This document shows, in pieces, positions 34,087 to 46,684 of a stretch of DNA of 64,000 nt. Position 1 is the first letter of the stretch. Every line of letters starts with the position of its first letter. The notes under the pieces are model-generated. The model had not been told where the DNA came from, ran no database searches, and saw only the letters and a list, made by a program, of their open reading frames with translations. Made by a program: the position numbers and the translations under genes. Source of the DNA: Nymphaea colorata (taxonomy: Eukaryota; Streptophyta; Magnoliopsida; Nymphaeales; Nymphaeaceae); NCBI RefSeq assembly GCF_008831285.2, contig NC_045147.1, positions 11,907,427 to 11,971,426 of the forward strand. Direction: 5' to 3'.

Positions 34087-34990
34087 TTGCTACAATTAAT
34101 GCATGAGGCTGGAAGCATCCGATGAATTAAGAAGAACGTTGAAGATAGGTTCAACCTACAATGCGATTGGTCATTCTAAATGGTAGCCCTGCTATTGAAG
34201 CTCGGAGAGGCTCTACTCAAGCAAACGAGCTTTTTGGGTGTCAATGAATTGGCTAAGTTCTATAGTCTACTGATATTCGGTTGCCAATTTTGTTTTTTTG
34301 GAGTTTTCTTGGCTTTGCTAGGAAGGGCTTTCATGGTGAGCTTGGTTTTACTCGTAATATTGCTGAGACCTGTAAATTTTTGTTTCATATACATATCATT
34401 TTAATCTTGCTAAATAATGAAATAGATCTCTTCTATTATTTGGCACCTCTGGAAGGAAAAGAAACCATGTTGGTAAAAAGTTAGAATCCAAATCCAGTTA
34501 ATTATTTTTATTACCCAGACAAGATCCGCTTGGCATTCCAAAAAAGATTGGCTTGTTCTTATGTATCATGATTATCAAAATGTTCTTCAAAATACAAGTC
34601 TAACATAAAAGTAAAGATCAGACTATTATAAACAATGTGATATTAAATCGAAGTTTAATGTAAAAGTTGGAGAGTATTATAAATTATATGACATCCAATA
34701 CAAGTCAAATATAAAAGTTGGGGAGTACAATAAACTGTGATAGCAACACAAGTCTAATAGGAAAGTTAGGGAGTACTATAAAATATGTGACATCCAGTGC
34801 AAAAACAATATAAAAGTTGGACAGACCCAGCCATGATCTAAGACAATATATGCATGAACCAATCACATCTCCACTGAGGTTCAAGGGAGCACAATAAGGT
34901 AGAGTTGGACTAGTGGAACAATTTGTAAGTGTTTTATGAATCTACCTCAAAAACTGAAGTAGATTCATGAATAGCACCGACCATGTTCTA
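34087..34990. other. AT-rich region with short direct repeats, no gene
   Basis: Between 34600 and 34830, the phrases AAGTCTAA(T/C)ATA.AAAGTTGG and GAGTA(C/T)(T/A)ATAAA recur about four times, an old ~60-70-bp tandem array. The same phrases occur at 10800-10960 downstream of P450 A, so it is a duplicated 3' flank. No protein is recognised. Confidence 0.45.
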
Positions 34991-35006
34991 ACTACCAAAA
35001 CGATTC

Positions 35007-35185
35007 CTAAAAGGCACTGCTCTCTGTAATGCTACCCCCAAACTTGGCCGCTATATCAAGTGTCTCTGGTTCGATCCCTTGGGGAAGCCCCCATGGAAAG
35101 ACATGCAGCAAAGAAGCCAGTACCAAGTGAACCATCCAGCCAGTGCCCCAAAGCCATGCGTCGCTCCTTCCTGCTTCGAAAGAGA
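35007..35185 (-). pseudogene. P450 exon 2 fragment (heme end)
   Basis: The minus strand shows a damaged heme-loop end followed by WMVHLVLASLLHVFPWGLPQ and IEPETLDIAAKFGGSITESS, the C-terminal 55-60 residues of the cluster's P450s. Everything before the heme loop is missing. The cysteine region is scrambled (FEAGRSDAWLWGTG). It lies just beyond the 3' end of locus C and represents a further lost gene copy. Confidence 0.75.
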
Positions 35186-35691
35186 TGAATTGTGCTTGCA
35201 GCAAAAAACTATTACTGGCATCAGAAGTGGCGCTAAGAAAAAGTGGGTTCTTTTCTTGTGCAAATAGATTCAGGCTTGGATCTGAAATAGATAACATTCA
35301 AAGGGAAACCAGAATTTCAAATCGATAGCTTGTCGATCTGAATGAACACCCATATTTTCCTTTGATGAATTAAATATCCAGAAATAGTATATTGCATATT
35401 GGACCTGCATGTCCTACTCATTTGAAGCGCTGGTCGAGGTAATCGTGGACCCAACTGGCTCGAAAGAATACAAATGGCTCTGATCCATGTTGGCATCAGA
35501 TAGAATCCAGATCCAATTTATTACATTTATTACCCAAAAGTGATCTCCAAGAGGTAATTAGTTTCTTCCTGCTTTATCAAAATTATTGGAACCTTATTCG
35601 AAGGCAAGTCCTGTAATATTAAAGTTGAGGTGTGTGCTAGAAACTAGGTCATATCCAGATAGCAAATCATCTCATAAAATAACGGAACCAT

Positions 35692-38600
35692 TTACGTATC
35701 TATTAAAGGAGAAGGGAACACCCTAATAGGCACAGCTTTATGCAGTGTTAACCCAAACTTGGCCTCTACATCAACTTGCTCTGGTTCGAGCCCATGGGAA
35801 AGCTCCCATGAAAAGGCCTGCAGAAAAGAAGCGAGTACCAAGTGAACCATCCGGTGCCCCAAAGCCATGCCGACACACATTCTCCTTCTTGCTCCAAAAG
35901 GGATGAACTGGAAGTACTTTCCTTCGAAATCAATGTTCGAACCGATAAATCTCTCCGGCGAGAAAGATGTCGGGTTTTCCCAGTATGCAGCATCGCGACC
36001 GACAGCCCAAGCATTGACGGCCACCTGGGCATGCTTGGGGATGGTGAACCCACCAACTTTTGTAGCAACATCAGCTCGGTGTGGTATGAGAAGGGGAGCT
36101 GGTGGGTGCAGCCTTAAGGTCTCTTTCACGACAGCCTGTAAGTAGGGGAGCTGTGGGATGTCCGACTCTTGGACGATGCGATCCCTGCCGACGGTCCGTT
36201 TTAGCTCGGACTGAATTGCAGCCATCTTGTCCGGGTGGCGAAGTAGTTCTGCCATGGCCCATTCCACTGTGCTGCTGCTTGTGTCGGTTCCAGCAACAAA
36301 GAGGTCCTGTTAAATGCACCAGGATGGCAGGTCCTTTTATAAAATGACCTGTGATGATTGAAAAGGGGAAAAAGTATAGGCTCACAGAGCCGCTAGCCGA
36401 TAGTAACAAAAGATAAAAATATATAGAAAATGACTGTGTACAAGAATCGGAGAAGGAAAACTGGAGAAGGAAAAGTTTTAAGTTGCGTCTGTTGCACTGC
36501 GGTAGATCTCATCTCGTATCTATGGATTTAAGGTCAGACCATTCTCTTATTGAACTTTAAAATCTATGGTTTGTTACATGTTTTATGGATTTTAAAAATC
36601 CATTTAGTTTGTTCTTCCAAAACAGACCTTTAAGCTATCAAACACAGTCTTAGAGTATTAAATATAAAATTTTAAAAAATAGTCAAGACATAATCCAAAG
36701 CCCTCCATTTATTTGTGGCTTGACATGTATATAAGAGAGAGAGAGTTTCAACTCCGATCTCAATAACCTAAAAACGTCAAGGATAAAATGCGAAAAAATT
36801 CAGTACTGCTGAAAAAAAAAAATGAAAATTTACAAAAATACGTTCAACAAAAAAAATGAAATTGCATTTGACTGTTGAAAGTAGCCAGTTTAATTAAAAA
36901 AAGCCACATATATAAGCGTATTGTTTGTGGTAGTTGTTTCTATAAAAAAAACTGCAGAAACTTCTCTTTTATTTTTCGCTCATGCCATGGTGCTCCACCA
37001 TCACTCTCTCTTTCTCTTGCTTTAATCATTCAAGAAACTAAAATCAGTAAGCTCCAACATGTGGCGCAATGTTGGGGACAAGCACTTAGTTATTGTTTAA
37101 AATCTCATGGGGGTTTCACTAATACTCATGTTGAAGTGAGATGCTAAAAGTAGGAAGGGAGACCATGAGATCTAAAAGTAGGCTTTAATGGAGTCTTTAG
37201 ATCGGAGCCTTAGCTCTCCTCTCAAATAAAAGGCTAAATACTCTTTTTATTTAAAAAAAAGAACTGAAAGTAGCTATTTTAATGTGCATTACATAAATAT
37301 AAAAGGCAGTCTGACTTCAAAACCAGTGGGCTGCCTAACGCCCGACAAAAGAGGGCAATGATACTTTTTGGCGCATTTGGAAAATATATATCGAATACGA
37401 AGTATTTTTTGGCGCATATGTATCCGTTTTATCTGGAAAAGCGTCTAAGTTTGAAGGTTGAGATCTTTTTCATTTTGTCTCAGAGCAAATTTTTCTGTCA
37501 TTCTAAGATTATCCGTGGCTTCAAGATCAAGGTGAAATTTACTCATTTAATCTCTGAAAAAAAATGTCTCTATTCTGACGTCAGAAAGCCTCTTCAAATT
37601 GTGATAGCATATTTTTCTTTCGTTTTAAGATCACCCTATAGCACATTTAAGTTTTATTAGAGTTCAATTTCCACCACCTAACTTTTCAACAAAAAGTGAC
37701 TTTTTTTTTCCTTAGTTTCACTCTTTTTTATATGGTTGTAGAATGAATCGAACCAATTCGAACTCGACTTGAATTCTTACAAATAAGTCGAGCTGGAGTT
37801 ATACTGAAAACTTGAGCTTACTGAACTTGAATTGATTAAGCTCAAGTACGGTCATGAAATATAGGTTTATCTTTTTTCAATAATTTCGAAACCTAAAACT
37901 AAGAGATGAAATTAAATGGAGAGCTGGCAAATTACGCGAGTCGCGCTCAAGTTTGGACTCAGTCTATCAAGCTAGCCTCGTACAATTCAATTTGAGCCAA
38001 GCTGAGCTCGACTCTGACTGTGAACAGGCCTAATTTCTAGTACAATAAAAAAATCACTAGTAAAGTAACTTTTTTTTTGTTTTTAGTTGAGTGGCTCATC
38101 TCCACCGACTTGAAGAGTAACTGCCTTCCTTACTCTAAAATTCACAAAGATTGCCTCGGAACTTATTATGATTTAGCAAATAAAGCAATTATGAGATTTT
38201 AGGCTGTCTCGCACGTATATTTAAAAAAAGAAAAGGTAATGATAGAAAGGATGTGGAAATGATAAGTAGAATCGGTACCATGAGTAGGGCCTCATGTTCT
38301 GTCCAGTGAAACCCGAGTTTGGGGTCTCCACAAGTCTTCTTCCACCCTTCTGTTGCAGCGCCGTGCGACTGTGATCGCTTCCCGATCAAGAAAAGCATAC
38401 ATTTGCTTGAAAAGTATCCGAAGTCTCCGCCGGAGGCCCTGAGGATCCACCAGCCTCGGCACCGGAAAATAGTCGGCGACATTCGCTTTTCCGGCTGCCT
38501 CTATGATCCCCCACGACTCCAGATCCACCATGTCCTCTGAGAACAACGTGTTGGGAGATAAGTTGAGATGCTGTGTGGATGTGTTTGAGGAGCACTTCCC

Positions 38601-38740
38601 ACCTTCTCCTCCCGGAGTCCCCTCATGGCCTCCAGCGTCTTGGGGGTGAACAGCTCATTATTGCAGACGCATCTTAGCTGCCGTCATCTCCGGCAGTTCT
38701 GGTTCAGTATGATGGTCGACTCGGGGTGGTCAAAACCATG
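35692..38740 (-). pseudogene. Cytochrome P450 C, pseudogene
   Basis: Exon 2 (35692-36306, 204 codons plus stop) is open and has AGTDTSS, ETLR and PERF. However, the heme signature reads FGARRRMCVG: the conserved glycine two residues after the phenylalanine-glycine pair is arginine. Exon 1 survives only from about 38740 down to the donor at 38279. It has lost about its first 115 codons (unrelated sequence follows above 38740) and has internal deletions, including the DFLDVLLRL block, and frameshifts. No start codon or promoter remains. The intron (36307-38278) shares blocks with the other loci. It is not able to make a normal P450. Confidence 0.85.
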
Positions 38741-38759
38741 TAATCCCCTCCTAGCGGCC

Positions 38760-39590
38760 CCATAACCATAACCATGTAAGGAGAGACAAGGCCTCCTTGC
38801 CTCAAGCTTCTCCAACTCCCAAACTGTCTGCCTTCTCCACCATTTATAAGGATCGAGAAGGAAGTTGTTTAAGATGACACATATCTTTTTAAATCCAATC
38901 AATATGGAACCCCAACATCTACATGTTCTTTCTAAAAAAATCCAAAGATGCGCCATCTTAAGCCTTTATAACTCCATCTTGAGACACACAACTTCTTATG
39001 CTCCCATTCTTGAACCAATCTATCAGATCGTAGGCCAACAAAAGTCGGTCATGAATTCATCCATCTATTAGTACAACACCTTCGATGATAACTCGCTGGA
39101 AACTAACTACAAAATCCAAGAGGGACAATATTCACAGGAGGAGGAAGCAAGTCCTCACTGCATAAAAATTAACTCTATTCTGCTTCAGAATTAAAAGGGT
39201 TATGGCACCATGACCTATTTTGATTCCACCTACAAACCCATTGAATTGCAGCCGAATAAGTACCAAAAGGGGGTCGTGGGTCGATCATTTTGATACAGCC
39301 TCTTGGTTCCCCTCAATTCTCTTGGATCCTAAGCACCATGAGAATTAAATCCATTCAAAAGGAAAACAGAACTTCAAATCGAATGCTTGTCGATCTGAAT
39401 GCACACCCATGTTTCCTTTGATTAATTGAATATACAAAAATAGTGGATTGTATATTGGAACTTCATGTCCTTCTCATTTGAAGAGCTCTGTTCCATGTGA
39501 TCGAGAGCTCAGCCCGGGTTGTAAAGAATTCAATTGGGTCTGATCCATGTTGGCATCGGATGGATTCCGAATCCAGTTTCTTACCTTGAT
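38760..39590. other. Non-coding stretch upstream of pseudogene C
   Basis: The part from 38740 to 39340 is unlike the other P450 flanks; I recognise nothing in it. From 39360 to 39560 it matches 35300-35520 (AACTTCAAATCGA.TGCTTGTCGATCTGAATG), a duplicated block. Confidence 0.4.
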
Positions 39591-40003
39591 TTAGGGATGC
39601 CAATGGATCATCTTCGAGCACGATATAAACCTAACCGTATCTTCTTCTTCAAATAATCACATATTTGGATTCCAATGCCAAAAAAAAAAAAAGCTATACC
39701 TGAATTTGAATCTAATTTCATGATCCGAATCTAATTTTAACATTCATATTTAAATCCAAATTTTGAACCGAACCTGGCCAATTTCCAAAATGTAGGAATA
39801 TTGGATATATAATATTTATTTAAAAAATTAAATCTGATCCGAATCTAAACAGATATTTATGTATACTTCTGATTAGATGTCATTTTTTGAATCCAAATAT
39901 GATCTGATTTGTTAATCAAATATTATTTTTTTTCTATATCTAATTTTTTTAGAATAGTTCGATTGGATATCTGATCAAAATCTGATACATTGATATATCT
40001 ACG
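39591..40003. mobile_element. hAT-like TIR repeat, short relative
   Basis: It begins TTTAGGGATGCCAATGG and ends ATTGATATATCTACG, with GATCCGAATCTAA/TCTGATCC words inside, matching the interior of 19112-20138. It is non-autonomous and non-coding. Imperfect flanking octamers (CCTTGATT/CGCTTATT) might be a decayed target duplication. Confidence 0.4.
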
Positions 40004-40091
40004 CTTATTACGTAAACGTATCTCCACTCGATAATTAGTTCCTTCACTAAGTCATACTACAGATGGCTTAGTTTTTGAACCATCTACACAT

Positions 40092-43000
40092 TTAGAATAC
40101 GCTAAGAGGCACAGCTTTCTGTAGTGTTAGCCCAAACTTGGCCTCTACATTAAGTTCCTCTGATTCGATCCCTTGGGGAAGCTCCCAAGAAAAGGCATGG
40201 AGCAAAGAAGCTAGTACTAAGTGAACCATTCGATGCCCTAAAGGCATGCCGATGCACATCCTCCTTCCTGCTCCAAAGGGGATGAGTTGGAAGTTTTTCC
40301 TTTGAAATCTATGTCGGGACCGATAAATCTCTTCGGCGAGAAAGATGCCGGATTCTGCAAATACATGGCGTCTCGGCCGAAGGCCCATGCATTAACAATC
40401 ACTTGGGTGTGCTTAGGGATGGTGAACCCACCAACATGTGTGGTGACGTCTGCTCGGTGCGGTAGGAGAAGAGGAACAAGTGGATGTAGCCTTGGGGTCT
40501 CCTTACCACTGCCTGCAAGTAAGGGAGCAGCGGAATGTCAGACTCTTGGACCATGCGGTGTGTGCCGATGGTCCGTTTTAGCTCGGATTGAGCGGCAGCC
40601 ATCTTGTCCGGGTTGCGAACCAGTTCTGTCATGGCCCATTCCACTGTGGTGCTGCTTGTGTCGGTTCGAGAGGTCCTGTTAAATGCACAAGATGACGATG
40701 ACAGGGGCTTTTATAAGATGCCCTTGACAGATCAAAAAGGGGAAAAAGTATATAGCCTAGGTCTATGAATTTTTAGTTGTATCCGCAGAATTATAATTTC
40801 AAAATTTAATAGGTGTAAAATTAAATTTTTTCAAATTTTTTATATATGTTAAACTAAGTTTTTTAAATTATATATATATTAATTTTTATTTTTTAAAAAA
40901 CCTGAAGGGAGACCGTGGCTCTTTTCGCTCCTACCATAGTAGCTAGCAGACAGTAGCATGAAAAGGGGAAATGTGGAAATCCATGTGATTATAAAAAAAA
41001 AAGGAAAAAGTAAAGAGTATTGCACATAAAATTTACAAAGAAAATTGAAGAAGATTAATATGTTGGGGAGTAAAAAGAGTACTTTATCTTACCACAATAA
41101 AATTTTTTTTTCTGAAGTTATTAATGGTTTGACATATATATATATATATATATATAAAAGAAAGAGAGTTTTGATTCCGGTCCCAATAATCTGAAAACGT
41201 TAAGGTTAAAATGAGATAAAATACTGTACTTCTGTAAAAAAAATGAAAATTTACAACAAATACGTTCAATATGTAATTAACTATTAACAATAACCTGATT
41301 AATCAAAACAACCCATATATAAGCGTATTGTTTGTGATATTGATTTCTATAAAAAAAATGCAGGAAACATATCTTGCATTTTTTCCTCATGTAAAAAAAC
41401 TAAAAAGTGACTACTTTCAAATACTCGCGAGGAGGCGCTTTTGGGTGTATTAAAAAAATTTTGTTTTCAAAAATGCCCAATAATATAAAAGTTGATTTGA
41501 CGTAAAAAGACTCCTACTTCTACCGAAATCCTGAAAAACATCCATGATATGACGTAAAAAGACTCTACTTTTACCGAAATCCTGAAAAACATCCATAATT
41601 GAAGGTTGAAAATTTTCTTATTTTGTGTGAACAGATTTTTTTTCGTGTGGCTTCAAGACCAAGGTGAATCTTATTTATTTAATCTGGACAAAGTTGTCTC
41701 TATCTTGACGTCAGAAAGATTCTCCATCTTGTGATGGCAAAATTTCCTTTTGTTTTAACATCGCCTAAGCACATTTGTCCGTCCGTAATTTCACATATAT
41801 CGAAATAAATGTTCGCCGAGGATCTGTTTTGAATACATGTAATTCTTTATTGCAGACCTGAAACTTTAGTTCAATTTCGATCAAAAGTTTCAAACACAGA
41901 GTTTTCCCGTGAAACAAATGCACAAACACACAGGAGCTTTAGTACCTGAACAAGTAAAGCTTGAACGTTGAAAGAAATTTTTTGCTTATTAATTTATTAA
42001 TATTTTAAACACAGTCTCATGAAATCAAACGATGAAGAAATAGAAGGTGAAACAAAATTTCAACAAAAAAACAGAAGTACATTGTACTAAGAATTTTAAG
42101 CCCAATGCTTACTTTCATTATTCAAACAGGGTCTCCCAGGATAAAAAAAAAATTAGTTTTATTATAATTCAACTTTTCTCACAAACCAATTTCCCCAACT
42201 TTTTCAACCTAAAAGTGAATCCATTTTTCATGAATTTCACTCTTTCCAGTATAATAAAAAATACAAAAAAAAATCAACTACTTTTCTATGGAAAGTGCCT
42301 TAAACCTATATTTAGAGAAAAAGAAAAAAAAATCCAAAAAAAAAAAGTAGAGAACAAAAAGGATGCGACAAGGGTAGGTGAAATCTGTACCGTGAGTAAA
42401 GCTCTGATGTTCTGTCTAGTGAAGGCGTGAAGCGGGGTCTCCACAAGTAGGAGCAGCACGTCCAAGAAATCCTCCCTCTCCTTTATTCAGAACCATGCGA
42501 CTGTGATAGTTTTTGGATCAATTCATCAATCACAACATACAATCGTTTCATCAGAGTCCCAACCCTTCGCCTGAGCCCCTGAGGATCCACCAATCTTAGC
42601 ATCGGAAAGTAGTCGGCGATGTTTGGTTTCGCGGCTGCCTCAAACAGTCCCCACACCATGCTCTTGAACTCTCCTGCCGACTCAGACTCCACGTCCACCA
42701 CTTCCTCCGAGAACACCGTGCTGGAGATCAAGTTTAGAGCCATTGAGAAGATGCATTGACCAATGTTGACCGGACGTCCGGCCGCCGATGCCATGTGGAT
42801 GTGCTTCAGGAGCGCTCGCACCTTTTCCTCCCCGAGTCCCCTCATGGCGTCCAGCTTCTTAGGCGCAAACAGTTCGTTATTGCAAATGCGTCTCAGCTCC
42901 CGCCATCTCGGGCAGTTCTGGTTCAGTGTGATGGTCGACTCGGGGTGTCAAAACACCTTGGCTGCGTCCATGATGGTCCGATGGTCCTGATCATGTTTGT

Positions 43001-43265
43001 GCAGCACCTCCTCCTTCATCTCTGCCGAGGACACCACCACCATGGTCGTTAGCCCGAGGCGAAGCCTCATGAAGGGTCCATACCGCTTGGAGAGCCTAGC
43101 CAAAGACTCGTTGGGCATATTGCCGAGCTGGAACAGGGAGCCGACCACCGGCAAACCCAGCGGACCCGGTGGGAGCTTGCTGGTTTTTTGGAAAGCGAGA
43201 CAAAAAAGGACGGCAAACGATGACAATATCCAGAACCATGATACAGGACCATAAAGGACAGTCAT
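40092..43265 (-). pseudogene. Cytochrome P450 D, pseudogene
   Basis: Both exons are present but broken. Exon 2 (about 40092-40676) has an 8-base loss in the AGTDTSS region, a 2-base loss after ETL's upstream valine (frame lost at VVRRPQG) and a 1-base loss before the heme loop. The heme loop itself, FGAGRRMCIG, is kept. Exon 1 (42391-43265) keeps the start MTVLYGP, the hinge LPPGPLGLP and the C-helix CPRWRELRR. It has lost three codons and one base near 42950 and ends early at a stop after SQSHGSE. Its N-terminus is a different subtype from A, B and E (MTVL versus MAAL) and matches F. The intron is related to those of B and E. Confidence 0.9.
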
Positions 43266-43399
43266 GGCTTTCCTTCTAGCTCTCCCTTCATTCCTCGATG
43301 CTTATTAAAGGCTCGAGAGGCAAGCAAGCCGGCCATTAATATCTCCACCGTCCTGACATCCATACTGACGTCTTGCAAAGAAAAAAATTAAATGAAATT

Positions 43400-43475
43400 A
43401 CGCTTCAATCTAACCCAAGTCATGGCTTTCCTTTTACATCTCCCTTCATTGCTCGAAAAGCAGATATAAAAGGGC
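43400..43475 (-). repeat. Duplicated P450 promoter scrap
   Basis: AAGTCATGGCTTTCCTTTTACATCTCCCTTCATTGCTCG at about 43420 repeats the start-codon flank of D at 43261-43298. It is followed by a TATA-like TTTTATATC (minus strand). Only the 5' edge of a gene is left, next to the LINE. Confidence 0.6.
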
Positions 43476-43479
43476 TAAG

Positions 43480-44330
43480 AGTGACAGAGAGGATGAGTCA
43501 ACAGGGCTATGCAAACAGTTAAAGTCTCCTGCCAGCAGCCAAGGTGAAGCTGCAAACTGGCGAACCTCACGCAAAGCCCCAACGCAAGGGCCATAAACCG
43601 CAGTAATTAAGACAGGACCATTGGGCCAAAGTTCGCTGAGATAGAGTACCTACCAACATGCACCACAGCCCCCGTAAGGGGTGGAAACCAAGCCAGCAGG
43701 ATGCCGCCAGCAGCTCCATTAGCTGGAAGGAACCCGAAAGACAGTTGACGCAACAAAGTACGAACACAAGAATGAGAGATGACAGACATCTTGGTCTCAA
43801 CCACGATTAGCACCGAAAGTTCATGCTGACGGACCAAAGAAGAGAGATATCTACGCCGATAATGGGCACAGAGGCTTCACACATTCCAACACGCAACCCT
43901 CATGGGGAAACCACGTGAAGCGACGCATGCCTGGCCGCCCTAGCGGCACCGGGAGGGAGGATGGAGGCTGCGAAAGCCCCAATCCTACGCAATTCTTGCC
44001 GCAACCTGGCCAGGCTGAAGCGGGAGACCGATACCACAGCGGCAACAAAAAAGGAACGCAACAAATCATGTTGCTCCTGCGAAAGAAATACCTTAAGAGC
44101 GGGCAAGCGCATCTGAGAGGGAGATGTCTAACTCAACATCCAACAAGAGGGCAACATGTGGCAACCTATCGGGCAGGGAGCGGCCAACAACAGGTCTATT
44201 GGTGGGACCAGGCAACTTAGCAGGGGAGGACAGGGGGTCAGAGGTGGACGCAGAATCAGACGGAAAAGCGGGGAAGTCCGAAATCCTAAATATGAAGAAT
44301 GAGAACGACTTGAACAATTGTTCTTAAGTT
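43480..44330 (-). mobile_element. LINE (non-LTR retrotransposon) fragment: ORF1 end and endonuclease
   Basis: On the minus strand, ORF2 begins at ATG 43903 (MRVACWNV) and shows an AP-endonuclease domain: VVETKMS, ANGAAGGILLAWFP, ITAVYGPC and AGDFN at 43518-43530. There is an in-frame TGA at 43879-43877 where WNVRGL is expected and a frameshift near 43615. Upstream (43900-44330) is a proline/serine-rich ORF1-like tail. RT is absent, and the fragment ends beside the P450 D promoter scrap. It is a dead, truncated insertion. Confidence 0.8.
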
Positions 44331-46440
44331 GGATCAAATTGTCCTAAGAGGTCCAAGGGCATGTGGTAGGACTTATTCTTCCTATGAAATCTGGTATGAG
44401 TTGAAAAGAATGTATGTGTCTAGGTCCAGAGCATGCATATAACAATTAAAAAGACATTCAGACCAGTAGGGTTCTTCTCAAAGGAACTAGCAACATCGCT
44501 TGTATCAGCTGTAGCCCAATGGAATGAAGGAAGACAGTGTCAAACCGGAAGCAGCCTTGATTGGAGAGCGAGCTACTTTTCACACATGATACAAGCGAAT
44601 GGGCCATCCATCGTTCAAGATAGTGCAGTATGTTATCAATAAATGGGGTATTCCTTTCCAAAGGGAGAAGAATAACAACCTTTGTGAGGCCTGTCAAATG
44701 GGAAAAGCTCATGCTCTACCCTTTGACAAGGACACTCAATTAGTTAAACAGCCTCAATCGTTGCATGGACACTTCTAATATGTTGCTTGGGTTTATGGTT
44801 ATTTATGTTTCACATGGATTTATATTTTGAAACATAAGTCTGAAGTCTTGCTTGTGTTTAAATCTTTTCAAAGTATGATTGAAAATAAATTAGAGTGACG
44901 CATCAAAGCAATGCAAAGCGATTGGGGTGGAGAGTATAGTTCGCACGCCTCCTACCTTAAAGAACTAGACATTGAGCATAGGGTGATCTATCCGCACACT
45001 CATGAACAAGCCGGCAAAGTAGAACACATGCCCATGTGCCTCACAAATTTTTCGGATTATGCCTTTCTAACTGTTGTTTATTTGCTAAACAGGACGTTGT
45101 CACCAGTTACAAAGATGCAATTACCATATGCTTTGCTTTTTGGACAGCAGCCAAATTATCAGTTTCTTAAGGTTTTTTGGGTGTTACTTGTGACCATATA
45201 CTCACAATCTTCAGTTTTGCAGTAAGAAATCCTTATTCTTGGGCTACAGCAGACAACATAGAGGCTACATTTGCTATGATCTTGACTCTAGACGAGTGTA
45301 CAGAAGTGGCCATGTGCGTTTTAGTGATCACCAATTTCTGTTTCATCTGCCACAGCCCTCGCAACCTTCTACCTCCCAACCATCTTCTACATCCAACCCT
45401 ATCATCTCTATACCTATACCCATGTTTATTCAGAATAATAATTCACCTTCTATAGAAGCCAATTTTATTCCTAGTGATACCATTCACATTGAGACATATC
45501 AGAATGTCCCCCCACTAATCCAAGCTAGTGCATCTGATCCTATGACCATGCCCGAGACCTCCATCGAGCCTATCACACATGACGTTACACCTACACTTTC
45601 CCAAAACCAACTTGAACCACCTCCATTATCACCACAAACCCCGGACCCATCATATGATCACTCGTTCCCAAACAGGCTCTTTAAAACCCCAAAGTTTCCT
45701 ACCTATACACCTTCCATCCCATGTTGTTGACGTTGAACCTACCAATTTCAAAATGGCTTACAAACATGGTCAGTTGTGCAAAGCAATGGAAGAAGAATTT
45801 TCAGCTCTAATATGCAATGGTTCATGGAAACTGGTTCCTCCAGCGCCAACATACGATCACATTAGCAATAAATAGGTCTTTAAGATCAAGAGAAAATCTG
45901 ATGAATCCATTGAAAGGTACAAAGCTAATCTAGTTGATCATGGTTTTACCTAAGAAGAAGGAATTGATTATTTGATACTTTCATTCCATTTGTTAAGGCA
46001 CACTTTTGTCTGTGCTATTCTCACCATTGCAATTTCTTGCCATTGGTCCTCACGCCAACTTGACGTTCACAATGAGTTTGTCAATGGCATACTATATGAG
46101 GATGCTGATGTGCAACAACCACAAGGTTTTGTTGATGACAAATTTTAACACTATGTTTGCAAGCTTTTCAAGACCCTGTTTGGACTTAAACAAGTTCCAT
46201 GGGCATGGTACCATCACCTCAGTGACTTTCTTTTCTGGCTGGGCTTTACTTCGTCCAATATTGACACATCATTTTTCATGAAATTTCAGGGCAAGAATGT
46301 GATTTTTATTCTTATTTATGTTGACGATATTATTATTATTATTATTACTGGAAGCTCACAGACTGAACTTGCAGAGGTCATCACTTATCTCAACCATGAG
46401 TTTTTAGCATTTGCACTATTTCCTTGGTATGGACTATGGA
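44331..46440 (+). mobile_element. Degraded Ty1/copia element, plus strand
   Basis: The order is copia-like. A damaged gag/pre-integrase part is followed by integrase with WGGEYSSHASYLKELDIEHR and HEQAGKVEHM (about 44910-45030) and a TVVYLLNRTLSPVTKMQLPY block. A serine/threonine/proline linker (45330-45720) leads to the RT entry (FKIKRKSDESIERYKANLVD at about 45880) and the catalytic box YVDDIIII at about 46316-46345. Frames shift many times. The (ATT)n run at the catalytic box looks like replication slippage. No LTRs were identified. Confidence 0.8.
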
Positions 46441-46684
46441 GTTACACTCTCTCTAAAGAATACAAATGCCTCTGCCATGTTTGGCATCAGATAGAATCCA
46501 GATCCAGTTTCTAAGAGTTATTACCCAAATGTGGCGCCCACTAGCAGGTAATTAGTTTCTCCTTGTGTATCAGAATTATCGGAATCTTATTCAAAGGCAG
46601 GTCCTCTAATGATAACGTTGAGGTGTGTAATACAAACTATGCCATATCCAGATAGAAAACCTTCTCGTAAGGTATCTGAACCAT

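Noticed and set aside
34180-34484. Hydrophobic ORFs of 67-74 codons
   Set aside because: There is no similarity to known membrane proteins, and they are Phe/Leu-rich by composition. They follow a copia LTR with no promoter.
37741-38040. Possible transposon with GAGCTCGA/TCGAGCT words
   Set aside because: The word content suggests an old repeat, but no matching termini or second copy were found in the window.
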